Shown here piece by piece: positions 13,040-23,699 of a DNA stretch of 64,000 nucleotides (positions are counted from its first letter, which is position 1; every line of letters starts with the position of its first letter). Below the pieces are notes generated by a model, which did not search any database, was not told where the DNA came from, and saw only the letters and a program-made list of their open reading frames with translations. The DNA is taken from contig JAGGNK010003335.1 of the NCBI GenBank assembly GCA_017590115.1, positions 6,511,916 to 6,575,915 of the forward strand. The letters run 5' to 3'. This DNA is from Montifringilla adamsi. Taxonomy: Eukaryota > Chordata > Aves > Passeriformes > Passeridae. A program made the position numbers and the translations under genes.

Positions 13040-13373
13040 ATGGGAACCACTTCTGACATCTGCCCTGCTTGTGGCCGCAGGACTGGCACACCAAGAGCTG
13101 CTGGGTGGAGGTGGCTGGGCACCCTCCAACCCTCCCTGGGGTGTTTGCCCAGCCCAGGGCTCAGCTGGGAGCAGGGTCTCCATGGGGTTGGTGTAGGGCA
13201 GCTGGCAGCAGGGGCCCAGTCCCCAGGGCTGTGTGCTCTCTGTGCTCTCTGTGTCAGGCTCCCTTGTGGCACGGCCAGGGCTTGCCCTGACAGCTCCCGG
13301 GCAATGCTGCCATTGCCTGCTGGCTGAATTCCTCTGCTCCCTTTCTTATTGTATTGTAATAAAGGAATAAAGC
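13040..13373 (+). other. GC-rich block ending in two AATAAA signals
   Basis: A GC-rich patch (about 13050-13330) passes abruptly into TTCTTATTGTATTG and then two polyadenylation hexamers, AATAAA at 13358-13363 and 13366-13371. The arrangement resembles the 3' end of a transcript or the R region of a retroviral-type LTR. No primer-binding site, internal retroviral sequence, target duplication or coding frame was recognised, so neither reading is established. A short TA array (13377-13389) follows at once. Confidence 0.3.
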
Positions 13374-13568
13374 AAATATATATATATATCTATCTCAGGC
13401 TTTTATTTGGGCTGCAGTGTACAGCCTCCTGCAGCTTTGGGAAAGGCTCTTGGAGGGAGCACCAAGGGGCATCTCCAGCCCATTGAGCTGCTGGATTATC
13501 CCCCTTCATGCCTGAGGGAAGTGGCTGAAGATGAGCTTCATCATGGGACCTTGCCTTCTATTTAGTCC

Positions 13569-13672
13569 TGTCATATATTATATCATCATATCAACAATAT
13601 CATATCATATCATATCATCGTATCATATCATATCATATATCATATATCATGTCAATCATATCATAATCAAAT
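13569..13672. repeat. (ATATC)n-type pentanucleotide array
   Basis: Degenerate repeats of CATAT/ATATC run for about 100 bases, with interruptions near 13615 (CGTATC) and 13640-13665. The array sits where the 3' terminal repeat of the adjoining antisense CR1 copy would be expected. It may therefore have grown from, or replaced, that element's terminal tail. Confidence 0.9.
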
Positions 13673-13862
13673 ATTTTGTGCTGGGAGGGACCTTAACACT
13701 TATCTCATTCCAACTCTCACAGGCAGAAACAGCTTCCACTATCCCAGGTTGCTCCAAGCCCCATCCAGCCTGGCCTTGAACACTTCCAGGGATGGGGCAG
13801 CCACAGCTTCTCTGGGCAATCTGTGCTAGAGTCCCCCACACTCATGGGGAAAAATTTCTTCC
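13673..13862 (-). mobile_element. CR1 LINE 3'-end fragment, antisense
   Basis: The sequence reads GGGAGGGACCTTAACACTTA, then a 'CCAACTCTCACAGGC' segment, GGTTGCTCCAAGCCCCATCC, TGGCCTTGAACACTTCCAGG, GATGGGGCAGCCACAGCTTC, and ends in AAATTTCTTCCTAATAA. This order is the reverse complement of the avian CR1 3' region. No protein frame is left. The element is bounded by a pentanucleotide array at its 3' side and by an AAT array at its other end, the latter starting inside the CR1-derived CCTAATA motif. It is the best preserved CR1 body in the window. Confidence 0.92.

Positions 13863-13897
<35 letters not shown>
13863..13897. repeat. (AAT)n microsatellite
   Basis: About eleven pure AAT units directly follow CR1 sequence ending in TTCCTAATA. 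CR1 copies normally continue TTCCTAATATCTAAT here. This suggests the microsatellite expanded from the element's own TAATA. Confidence 0.97.
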
Positions 13898-14274
13898 GTC
13901 CTCCCAAATCCACCCAGTGTGAATTGATAGTCAGATGTGAAAAGATGAGGAATGATTAAATGATGCTCAGGTTGTTGATGAGCTTTGAAACCTGGACTGA
14001 TGCTTTAAAAAGAGTTTTGTAGGCAAACGGGTGGAAAAAAAGAATGAATAGAAATAAAATCGAGGCCTCATGTGCCAAATACACTGCTTACTCCACTCCA
14101 CATTGTTTCAAGTCTCTTTGTTTTCAAGTAGCAGTATTGCTTCGTCCAATCTTCTGAAATCCTGAGCTTGGCTTAAAACTAGAGCTGAAAATGTTTCATG
14201 TTGCGTTCTTTTATTTGCTCTCAGAAGGCTGAACATTTTGCACTCATGTGCCTTTCAGGAAAGCTGGAGGATGG

Positions 14275-14282
<8 letters not shown>

Positions 14283-14307
<25 letters not shown>
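14283..14307. repeat. Poly-A run (25 bases)
   Basis: A pure A run preceded by CTAAATTT. No AATAAA or recognisable retrotransposed body precedes it. Confidence 0.95.
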
Positions 14308-14726
14308 TCTTAAATTGTTGGGTTAAAAACTGATCCAAGCTCTAAATCACCAGTAAATGCAGATGACTCATGATAAAATGATGAGAATTGAAAATACTGT
14401 TAGACATTTACAGAGATAAGGAGAAGAGGTATATTTAGTGGGATTCTTGAGTCTTAGCATTTGGTATTCTGAACTGTCTAGAGAGAAACATGCTGATTTC
14501 CTCGGATTACTTGATCATGGTTCACTGAGTTCAGGTTTTCTTTCCTTTTTTTTTTTTCTTGCTAATTCAGTAACAGTGAATATTCTTGTGAATGAATTCA
14601 TGCAGCTAAGCACATTTTAGAAGAGAAGGATGTTTTTTCTAACAAAGATAATTTCCTGTATGAAGTGCAGGGAAAAAAAATCCCAAAGAAAAAAAGTTTT
14701 GTTTACATACTTGTTAGTTCTGACTT

Positions 14727-14798
14727 AAAAAAAAAACAAACAAAAACCAAAAACAAACAAACAAACAAACAAACAAACAAAAAACAAGTTAAAAAAAG
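14727..14798. repeat. A-rich (CAAA)n array
   Basis: An A run grades into ACAAACAAAC units for about 60 bases and then back into A-rich sequence. It is a simple repeat with no retroelement recognised beside it. Confidence 0.95.
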
Positions 14799-17524
14799 GT
14801 GGCCTGAAACATCTGGATGCAAAATTCCAAATAACACAATTTGGGGGTTTGTGCCAGATCGGATGCAGCTCAATGACAAAGCTGGAATTCAAAGCCAGCA
14901 CATGAAGCAGGCAGGGAGGCTGAGGGAGGATTCGGGTGGGTGCAGGACAGACTGTTTCTGCTTTTCATCCACAGGATGCTTCAGGTAATAAATATGAGCT
15001 CTTCATCCTGTCACCAGCTCTGCTGCAGAAGGTGTTGCTCCTGTCACAACTCAAGACCCATTTCTTTTGGAAATGGGGTATCCATAGGAAGGATTAATGG
15101 CATGGTGAGGGCATTCTGCAGAAACCACACGTGGAGGGACAGCAAGCTGGTCTAACACCTTTCCTCCCTGCGAAAACCATCAGTGCAGGGCAGCCTGACA
15201 GACAGGCTTCTGCTCAGGGTCACCGTAAGGACTGCTGAGGTGACACAGCCAAAAATGAGCCCTTGCTGTGTATGGCAGTCAGCAGCAGTGACAAGTGACA
15301 TGGAAGGAGGGGTTTCCCCAATGGGAGCAGGCAGAGGCACTGCAGTCTGGTTTTCCATGTGCTCCTTGGAACAAGGAATGCAGGGGGGAGCTGCTGGCAT
15401 TGAATGAAATCCTTCCTTTGTGGCTGGTGGGGAGAGAAGCCCTGGGCTATTTCTGTGCTGATGGCATAGCCACAGGAAGAATATTTGGGTTTTGTGTCCC
15501 CATCCTTTAAAGGAATGTCACTGTGTGAAAACCCGGGGCCCAAGTATGACCAGAAAGGTTTTGGCTGGAGATGCTCCTGCCCTGCTGAGGTGGGAAACAA
15601 AAAACATCTAGAAAAACCTCTGCTTTTGCCTCTTTTGGAAGTTATAACAGTAGCTTCCCAGCAAATATTTCAGGGTGATGTTTGAGCTGTGTGCCTGCCT
15701 GGAGCAGAATTCCAGACACCGCCAAAGAGTCCTAGCTGGATTTTTGCCTCTGCATAGCAGGGGCTGGTCCCAGGGTGAGTAAGGGAAATCTCCTGAAAAC
15801 CCCATGGACACAGACCTTCACAGATGGTCTTTCACTGAGGACTGAAGCAATCTGCTGTTGTTTCCAAACTGGCCTCTCAGTCCTCTCTGGGATGCTCAGC
15901 CAGGGAAGCACTGGTCCTCCTGCACCAGGCCAGACCAGTGTTTGCAGTGTGTGTTGGGGACAGGTGCTTTGGGAACATCTGGCTGAGTGAAAAGCTCCCT
16001 GGAAGTGCCAGTCCTCAGCAGTGCAGGGAGGTGCACAGGGGCTCAGCTCTGGTGCCCTGGAGCTCCTGTACCCTCTGCTGCTCCCCAGGCTGCCCAGACG
16101 CTGACCATCCTGCTCCACTTGCCAAAAGCTGAGTGCTGGGCAAAGGTAAGGACTATTGGTTAATGTTTGCTGGACAACTCTCATGCCTGTCTCATGTGAG
16201 TAAGAGAAATATTCTTCCTCTCTCCTGCCCTTCATATTGGAGCCACTCTTTATTCAGCAGATTTCTCGGGAGAAATCTGGGAAGAGGGAGTGTGTCTTCC
16301 AGAGATGTGAGCTGAATAACAATCACCAAATCCCCCCCTTGCATCAACTTCTGCTTCTGCTCCTGCTGTTCCATATTCTTTGCGGCAGAAACATTGGAAA
16401 CAGATTTTCTATGTGCAGAAAAAAGAAAAACTGAACAGCCATCAAGATTCCAAACAACAGAACATATTTTCCTTGCTCAGATATAATTTCTGATATCCTA
16501 AATGAACACCCAGGTTTCCCTGAAACCTCTATCCATTGAGGAGTTTTTATGATAATGTTTGCATTAGGCTTCTGGTGGGCTCAGGCTCTTGGAATCATAC
16601 TTGATCTTCCTTAGCTTTCAGCACAATTAAGCATATTTTAAAAACACATTAAAAGAAATATATCAACTTGGTTTAGACTGAAACCTGGGTTCGGGAAAGA
16701 AAATCAGTAAAAAGAAAGTTTCACAAAATACAAATGAAGTGGGAGTGTTCTCATTAAAGGAAAAAAAAAACCCCAACATATTATTCCAAAATAATTTCTT
16801 TTATCTTTTATTTTTCCTTTTTTTTTTTTTTTTTTTTCCTATAGACAGGGCAACTCAAACACATGAACTTTGTGCTTGTGAGTGAGGAAAATTAAGTGAC
16901 CAAAACTCAAACTTCTGCAGGGGATGCGAAACAAAAGTCCTTGGTTTTGGGAAACAAAATGAAACAGGAACACCAAATGCAAAAATATGTTAAATAACAC
17001 CAGAAGCATCTGCAAGTTTAAACAGAAACATGTAATTAAAACATGGATTGTTTCCCTGGAAGAAAATGTAGGAAATTTTCCTTTTGGTGTTTCCATAATT
17101 TAAAAGAACAGACTCTTCCCAGACTCTTGCCCCCGATTTTTAATCTCCAGGGACCATTACTGAAAAGCCCAAATTCTCAGTTCTTCCTCTGCAGAAAGAT
17201 TACTAAAACAAGGCCTGGCTCCTTTTTCTGCCTTCTGTTTCTCTGAAGAGTTTTGCATGCATTACTTAGAAGAAGGAGGTACACGTGTTGGGGAGACCTG
17301 GGTACATCTGGGAGACTCTGGGGACACTGTGATGTCTGTGGTTGGGGCTGTCCTCCCACCAGGTGCTTCACCACCGATCTCTCCTTGGTCAGAAAGTTTT
17401 TGGGTGAAAGGCCATGTGTTTTTCATGGCTCCTTGTGGTAATGGATAGTCATGACAGAAGAAGAAAGGGCAATGCTAATGACATTAATAATGGCACAAGA
17501 AGGCATCTAGAAGCCTTGCAGCAT
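14799..17524. other. Gene-free stretch with GC-rich 14.8-16.1 kb patch
   Basis: Overlapping open frames on both strands (largest 15732-16235 minus, 167 codons) have no recognisable domain. At 14963-14993 there is a pyrimidine-rich tract with CCACAG, then the ten bases GATGCTTCAG, then GTAATA, which resembles an acceptor-microexon-donor. This could easily be chance. A 20-base T run lies at 16818-16837. Confidence 0.5.
16258..16279. repeat. Perfect 10-bp inverted repeat with GG centre
   Basis: The arm CAGATTTCTC and its exact reverse complement are separated by two G bases, a 22-base palindrome-like site. It could bind a dimeric factor or form a small hairpin. It does not match a motif I can name with confidence. 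Confidence 0.9.
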
Positions 17525-17715
17525 AATCAAAGAAGCACAGATTGGTTTGGATTGGAAGTGAAAGACCACCCAGCTCCAACCCTCTGCTGTGAGCAGGGAC
17601 ACCTTCCACAAGACCAGGGTTTTCCAAGCTCCCTGGACTTGAACACTTCCAGGGATAATGAGCCTGTGCCCTCTTAAAGGCAAATCCTCCTTGAAAGCTC
17701 TGACGTGCCTTTGTG
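17525..17715 (-). mobile_element. CR1 LINE 3'-end fragment, antisense
   Basis: Recognisable pieces in order are GATTGGTTTGGATTGGAAGT, CCAGCTCCAACCCTCTGCTG, GAGCAGGGACACCTTCCACA, AGACCAGGGTTTTCCAAGCT, GACTTGAACACTTCCAGGGA and a diverged end GGCAAATCCTCCTTGAAAG. This is the reverse complement of the CR1 3' region. It is more diverged than the 13.7 kb copy and lacks a clear octamer tail at its left edge. It is 5'-truncated with no coding capacity. Confidence 0.88.
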
Positions 17716-19514
17716 TGATTGCCCTTCACCTGAGTTTTTCTTTGCGTCTAGCAGCGGCTAAGGTAATAATCAACAAAAATGCAGTGCTGCTCCACTCTCT
17801 ATAATGCCACTGTTTTTCTGTTGGCTTCAACACCAGCCAGGTCTTCCTTCTGGAGTACTGTGTAAAGCAGAAAGGCAAGATGTGATCATCCAGCCCCTCC
17901 AGTGCTTTTCATCTGCCTCTGATTTTTGTCATGGGTGCAGCCAACCCCTCCTGTTTGCTGCCCTTGTGTATGGCTTAATATGGAAAACACAACAGGGGCT
18001 GCCAGGCTGTGTGTGCTACCATGTATGGGGAAAAGGACTTCCCAAAGCAGAGGCATAAATTCTGCTTTCTACTTACGTGAAGAATAAAATGATAATATGA
18101 ACCTCTGTCCTCTCCTTGTTTGGGTCAACAGTGTAGGAATGCCTGGTTATGAATAGGAGAAAATGTGCTTTTAGGCAGATAAGGAGAACTGCAGTTTCCA
18201 CTGATTTAGGTGAACAGCAGCTTTTTCCAGGCAGAAGACTCTGCAGCTGGAAAATCATATTGAAAATATCAGAGAGGAAGAAAAAAAATAATTAAAAATA
18301 AGGCAATATATTTTATGCCTCTAAATTTTTTTCTAATGCATCAATCTATGCATTTATCTAATAATATAAATTCCAGTTAAGTTTTTATATTTTATTATTG
18401 TTAATAGAATTGTCAAAATACAAATTACAATACAATGTAATGCCATTTAATGTAACATAGTATATATATATCACATATAGTAATTACTTGTCTATAGTAT
18501 GTGGTGTGTTATAACAATATATTACACCTAAATATATGAATATACATATTATCAACCTACAGCTAATTAATAATATACATGCTGATGCTGCTGGAAAAAG
18601 ATAATGCTGGTAAAAAACCACTATAATAATTTTGGAAGATAACTCAGAATTAGCACAAAGTGGTATTGCTAAGCTCTGTTTAGAAACCTGGCATGACCAG
18701 GGCATATATACTAAATCAGCAGGATGGGAATAACTGAAAGTGGGAAGACTGATCATGGTACTGCTTGGTGGAATTTCTCTGTGCACCCTTCCTCAATCCC
18801 AGCAAGAGGAGCCCAGGGTGGGTGGGGACCCTGGATGACTCAGTCAGAAGGATGGATCAGTGTGGATGGCTCAACCTGCTGCTGCTATTCCCCAGTTTGC
18901 TTTTGAATTTTGAAATGTCCTGTCCTGGTTTTTAAAGCCCTGGTTATAAGAAAAAGCCGAGAAGGAAAGAGAACTCTTCCCTTCCAGTGATGCCCTCACC
19001 AAGGGAGGGGAGAATGAGCCCTCAGCCTGGCAGGGGCAGCTGCAGATCCACACACGCTGCAGGAGGGGCCAAGAAATGCAATATTATAAAAACTGAGGTA
19101 TTTTCTTAAAGATAAGATAATAACATATCTTCACAGTTACGATCTTCTTGGAATTTTATTTTAGTAGTTTAAATATCTTGATCTGAATTTTTATCCAAAT
19201 AATTACTCTGGTATATAAATCTGCCTGTCAAGCTGCACCCAGGGGGAGGGGTTTTGTATAAAGCTACCACATTAGAAACCTTCTTCCTTGTGGTAAAGCA
19301 CTTAAAAAGTATCCATTCCCTTGTGTTTATACAACAGACCCTAACAGCTCCAAGGACTTGAGAGGCGATCAGGAGTGTACTTTCTGCTGTGAAATCCCCT
19401 AAATATGTGTTTACCTAATTCAGGCTTTGAGCAGCACTCAGGTGTTGCCTGTGACCAGCTGTGGGGCTTGGGGACCCACAGGGGGTCCCTCCCCTCCTGA
19501 TGGCTCTGTCTGGG
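17716..19514. other. Gene-free stretch, very AT-rich at 18.26-18.60 kb
   Basis: The interval 18260-18600 is almost entirely A and T, with TATATATA tracts near 18462 and 18500-18550. No gene or named repeat is visible. The part from about 19340 to 19514 lies just upstream of a CR1 3' end in the same orientation and might be diverged CR1, but I cannot align it by eye. Confidence 0.5.
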
Positions 19515-19645
19515 TGGTGTCCCCAGGAGCACCTTGTCTAGTGAAAGGTGCCCCTGCCCGTGGCAGTGGGGCTGAAACGAGATCACTTTTAAGGTCCCTT
19601 CAAATCCAAACCACGTTATGATTCTATGATTCTAATTCTATGGCT
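19515..19645 (+). mobile_element. CR1 LINE 3' end, sense, with octamer tail
   Basis: It contains GAGCACCTTGTCTAGTGAAA, GGTGCCCCTGCCCGTGGCAG, AGATCACTTTTAAGGTCCCT, TCAAATCCAAACCACGTT, then ATGATTCTATGATTCTAATT and CTATGG. The final part is the ATTCTATG-type terminal repeat characteristic of CR1, which fixes the orientation and the exact 3' boundary near 19645. The copy is 5'-truncated and non-coding. It is the strongest single piece of evidence that the window is avian or at least sauropsid. Confidence 0.94.
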
Positions 19646-21370
19646 GTGCTGGACCTGGCTATTGCAGCTCCCAAATCCCTGCAGTGCCAGCGGTGCCAGC
19701 TTCACCAGCCAAACAGGATTGGAGACTTTTCCCACTTCCACATCTAACCTCACTAGAGATGGATTTATCTGAAGGATTTATATTGGGAAGAATTTGTCCT
19801 CAGCCTTCAGAAGTGGATTTTTTTGATAAATCCCAGCATTTTAAAGAACTGGAGTAATTTCCTATTCTGGGCTGGTTTTCCCTCAGAAGTGTCCCAAGTA
19901 AGCCTTGATGGTTGGATTTGGACAGAAGCCATAAATACAGAAATATAGGGATTTTTAGCTTGTTTGTGTGAGTGCAAAGGGTGCAACTGTCTGAGGTTAG
20001 GGGCAAATCCAGCTCTTTGGTCACACAGGGAAAGGTTTCTGTTCATGATCCCTTAGAGTGGAAAAGGGTGGGCAGCACCTTGCGTGCCACCAGGGAAGAT
20101 GCTGAACTGAGATGACAAACTTTGGTGAAGTGATAGTGAATGTCCACCTGTATCACGTACAAATATAAAACACAGCGAGATCATACAGAAATCAATTTTC
20201 AACTAATTTCCAACTTTTGTTCAGGCTTGTTCTGTGTAACTAAAATCCAAACTGAGTTAATACCTCACTACAGACTATAAAATAATCTCTGGTGTGACCT
20301 TTATTGAGGACGCTGTTCTGGGAAAAATGTATTCAGCAGCCAAGTGGTTAAATCAAAATAACAAGGGCTATTTATCTAGTAGCTCTCCATGGCTATACTC
20401 AAGGGGGGCATATCTACCTATTTGTCAAGTCATCGACAATAGCCTATTTCTTTCTTCCTACCCATATGCTTTATTAAAGAAACACTTGACCTACCTGTCA
20501 CATCAAACTGCTTCCTTTATCCAAAACAGAATAATATAGACATTTCCCTTAAGGGAATCCTGATGCAAATATATAAGGACAGGTTGCCAATTTGTTGAGC
20601 GTATTAGGGTACAGAAAACTGTCAAGGGAAACAGCTGTAATACAGAATGTTCTAACAAGCTCATTTTTCTTTTTTTTTTCCTGTGGTACTTTTGGTCTCT
20701 CTTTAGTTTATATTATACGATTTGTATGTTACAATTTTTATGGACAGCTGTCAACTGCAACTCGTCTTTTTCATTTTGAAAAAAAGAAAGGGAAACCTTC
20801 AGACTCCTGGGCAAGGCTCAGATCTATTGTTTGGTCTTTCACAATAACTCTCACAAAGCCTTCAGCTGCATATAGCTGAGAAGAAAGTTATGGGACAGAG
20901 GATGGAAAAAAGAGTAAAGCTGTTTAAAGACAGAGAAGGTTCTGACTGTGATTTGAAAGGCATGCATTTTCATATGAAGCCATTTAAATGCACGATGACA
21001 CTTCCCATTCTCACCTGTCTGCTCCTGTGCTGCAGAAAGGACTCTGTCTTGCCCTGGATGAGTGTTTTGGTTTCAAGTATGAAATGACACAGAAAGGTTC
21101 AAATGTGGCATTTTGCACAAGCAAGCTTTGCTGTGGCTGAGGACTGGGAATGGGAGCCAAACTGCAGGAATTCAGGCTTCCCAGTGGCATGGTGATTAAA
21201 CCAGAGCCACTCAGTCCGCACTGCTGGTTTTGGTTCAAAGGTCCAAAACATTCCTGGCTTTCCAGCAAGGTGGTTTGGTGATGTTGTAGTTTCCAAGTGA
21301 AGTCCATAATTTTCAGCAACTTGAATCTCCTGAGACCAGAAAAGATTAAGAGTCAAATCCATATAATTAG
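19646..21370. other. Gene-free stretch
   Basis: No exon or repeat was recognised. Short open frames are unrecognised. A mostly AT-rich part from 20130 to 20900 includes several T-rich tracts. Confidence 0.5.
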
Positions 21371-21416
21371 AGGTATATGTTGTCTAGTGGACAAGACACA
21401 GGCTGTGCTACAGGAG
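21371..21416 (+). mobile_element. MIR-type SINE 5' fragment (ancient)
   Basis: AGGTATATGTTGTCTAGTGG followed by ACAAGACACAGGCTGTG and CTACAGGAG resembles the tRNA-derived head of amniote MIR elements ('GTGGTCTAGTGGATAGAGCA', then CTGGACTGGGACTCAGGAG). It is short and diverged. Sequence just beyond (21445-21495) resembles a different old repeat. The assignment is from memory and would need a profile search. Confidence 0.45.
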
Positions 21417-21444
21417 CAAAGTACATTAAAGATCTGTTCCACTT

Positions 21445-21495
21445 TGACTGCAGTTCCACTGAAATCAGGGGGGTTACCCCAGAGATTAATTAGTC
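21445..21495. repeat. Relic of an ancient amniote repeat
   Basis: TGCAGTTCCACTGAAATCAG followed by GGGGGTTACCCCAGAGATTA resembles the recurrent amniote sequence in which a CCATTGAAGTCAATGG-like core is followed by GGAGTTACTCCAGATTTAC. It lies 30 bases downstream of the MIR-like head. I cannot name the family. Confidence 0.4.
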
Positions 21496-23340
21496 AATTT
21501 ATGGTTGTTTGCATAAAGGATGACACAGATCATCAGCTGAATGAACAAAAGTTCAGGCACTGCAAGTCAGGGCAAGAGGGGAGAGAATTAACCATGTCAG
21601 GGTCGAGGTCAGAGCTTGGGCTGATCCGGTTGCTGTGCCAGAGCATCGCGCCTGCCGTGTGCCTCTAACCAGTGACCTGTGATGAGAGGCCACCACGGGC
21701 TTTGGCATCTCTAAGAAAAGTCAGATCACCCAAAGAAAATGTCTCTAAAGGGTCATACAAATATTTGTGTAGAGAAGAAAAGGAGTGCTGGGATCACCGC
21801 GTGAGAGGCTGTGCAGCAATGATCTGGTATTTCCCCTTGGTCTGAACTTCTGCCCTGTTCCTGCTCCCTGTGTCCTCACAACTCCTCTTCTCAGTGGTGT
21901 GAAAAAGTGATTCCTTATCCTGTCTTTTAATGTGGGAGTGCCCAAGTGAAGATCAAGAGCAGTAGGTGGCATCCTGGTCCTGCTGAAATCTTGTGGAGTT
22001 GTCTCATGACTCTTTTCAAGGCCAGGAGCTCACACAGATGTTAAATATTGGCACTGTGGAAGGAGGAAGCTCTGGTGGTCTGGTGCTGCTGTGGGCTGAG
22101 CTGAGATTGGCTTTAGGGAACATTATTTTGGCACGTGGCTTATGAAGAGACTGAAGTGTGTGATTGTAGGGTATATGCAGGGATGAGGAGAAGAAGATCC
22201 TGAAAGCATATGTGTAGCACTGAGTCTGACTTTACGAAAGGACTGGATAGTTTGAAGTCATTAATAGATTTTCCATAGAAGATTATCCTATTTCCTTGGA
22301 ATACTGTAGAAAACAAGGGAGAGGGACCATCAGACACCACTTCTTTGTTCTGGCATTGTAAATACACCAGTGTTTGCACACCAGCTGACCTTTCTCTGAA
22401 AGAAGTGAAAACATTGCCTAATTTTTTGTACAAGTTTTGAATCTCCAATGCATTTTCTGGGGCCAATCTGTAGCTCATACACAGAGAGTGCATCATTTAT
22501 CATCCCATTTATTACCGGGACTAGAGCAGAGCCAACAGCTTCTCCTCTTTCACTCCCACTGACACACTTGATGACACTTAATGATCTCTTGTCTAAATAG
22601 CGATGTGCTCGAAAAAAGACTTTATTACCCAGGGGGTGGTGTGGAAGTGAATGTGTTACTGGCCGTGGTGTATTTGGTAAATCCAGACCCCTCCGTGCAG
22701 CCTGGTGTCTGCAGAGCTCTGGGTTACACCATGTCCCAAAACTGGGGAGGCAGTGGGACAAGTTGGGGCAGCCCCAGGGAGGACAGCAGCCAGCAGCACA
22801 GGCTGGATTCAGCACAGCCTCCTGGATACCAGCATCACCAGCAGCAATGAGACATTGATCAAGTGCTGTCCCAGGAGCTGCTTGCCTGAGTCATGTGAGA
22901 CACCCAGTGGGCCAGATCCCCTGGAACAAACCCACTCTAGGCTCCAGCGAGGATCTGAGTCATGGGTCCTGGGGAGCAACTGTTAAGTAGAACTCAGCAA
23001 CTGTTTCCTGGGGGGAAGTTTGAAAAACAAGTATGTCTCAATCTTGCTTTTAAAAGGACACATCTTGCCAACAGAGAGGATTTTTAATGTTTTTTTTATT
23101 TTTTTTTGCAAAGGGTATCCAGGTATGAATCCTGAAATGTTCAGGCAACATTGGTGTAAACAGATTGATTCGGGAATTTTGTATTATGGAGAGAAGGAGT
23201 TCAAATATTGCAGCATCCTCAGCAAAATCCCACCAGACACTGCTTATATTGCAAAGCAGCTCATTTGGTTTTAATTCATCCTGTACCATGAGGTTACAGC
23301 CTGTTATAGTTGCTGCTTGCTTTTTAGCTGTTTTCTGTTA

Positions 23341-23390
23341 CTTTTTTCTTCTTTCCTTTTTCGCCTTTTTTTTTTTTCCTTTTTCCCCAG
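23341..23390 (+). promoter_or_regulatory. Strong splice-acceptor-like pyrimidine tract
   Basis: A nearly unbroken 48-base pyrimidine run (one G, near 23363) ends in TTTTTCCCCAG. A donor-like GGCAG|GTGATT lies at about 23691, giving a possible 300-base exon (23391-23690). The interval is open in two plus-strand frames, neither resembling a known protein, so the frame gives no support. The tract could equally be simple low complexity. Confidence 0.25.
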
Positions 23391-23699
23391 AGCTTGTGAA
23401 TTGCAAGGTCAAGCTAAAGTCAAACTTCACCATTTCAGTGATGAAATGCAAGCAGATGTGGCTGTTTCATGTGACACTGTGTCTGCCTTGCTGCACTGGG
23501 GTGTGTGGTGGTGTCTGCACCTTGGACCACGTCCTCTCCCCCATAGCTCAGCAGTGCCAGTTCTCCTGTTTGGATTCCAAACTCGGTGCCATCCTGGCTG
23601 TGTCTCATCCCAGGGAAATTGCTTTAAACCTCAGCACCTACATTCTCACAGCTGCTGTTTGCTTGGCCTTAGGAACGACTGTGGGCAGGTGATTGATGG

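Noticed and set aside
20080..20100. GTGCCACCAGGGAAG, a CTCF-like sequence
   Set aside because: The essential GGC part of the core is missing, so it does not meet the consensus used for the other sites.
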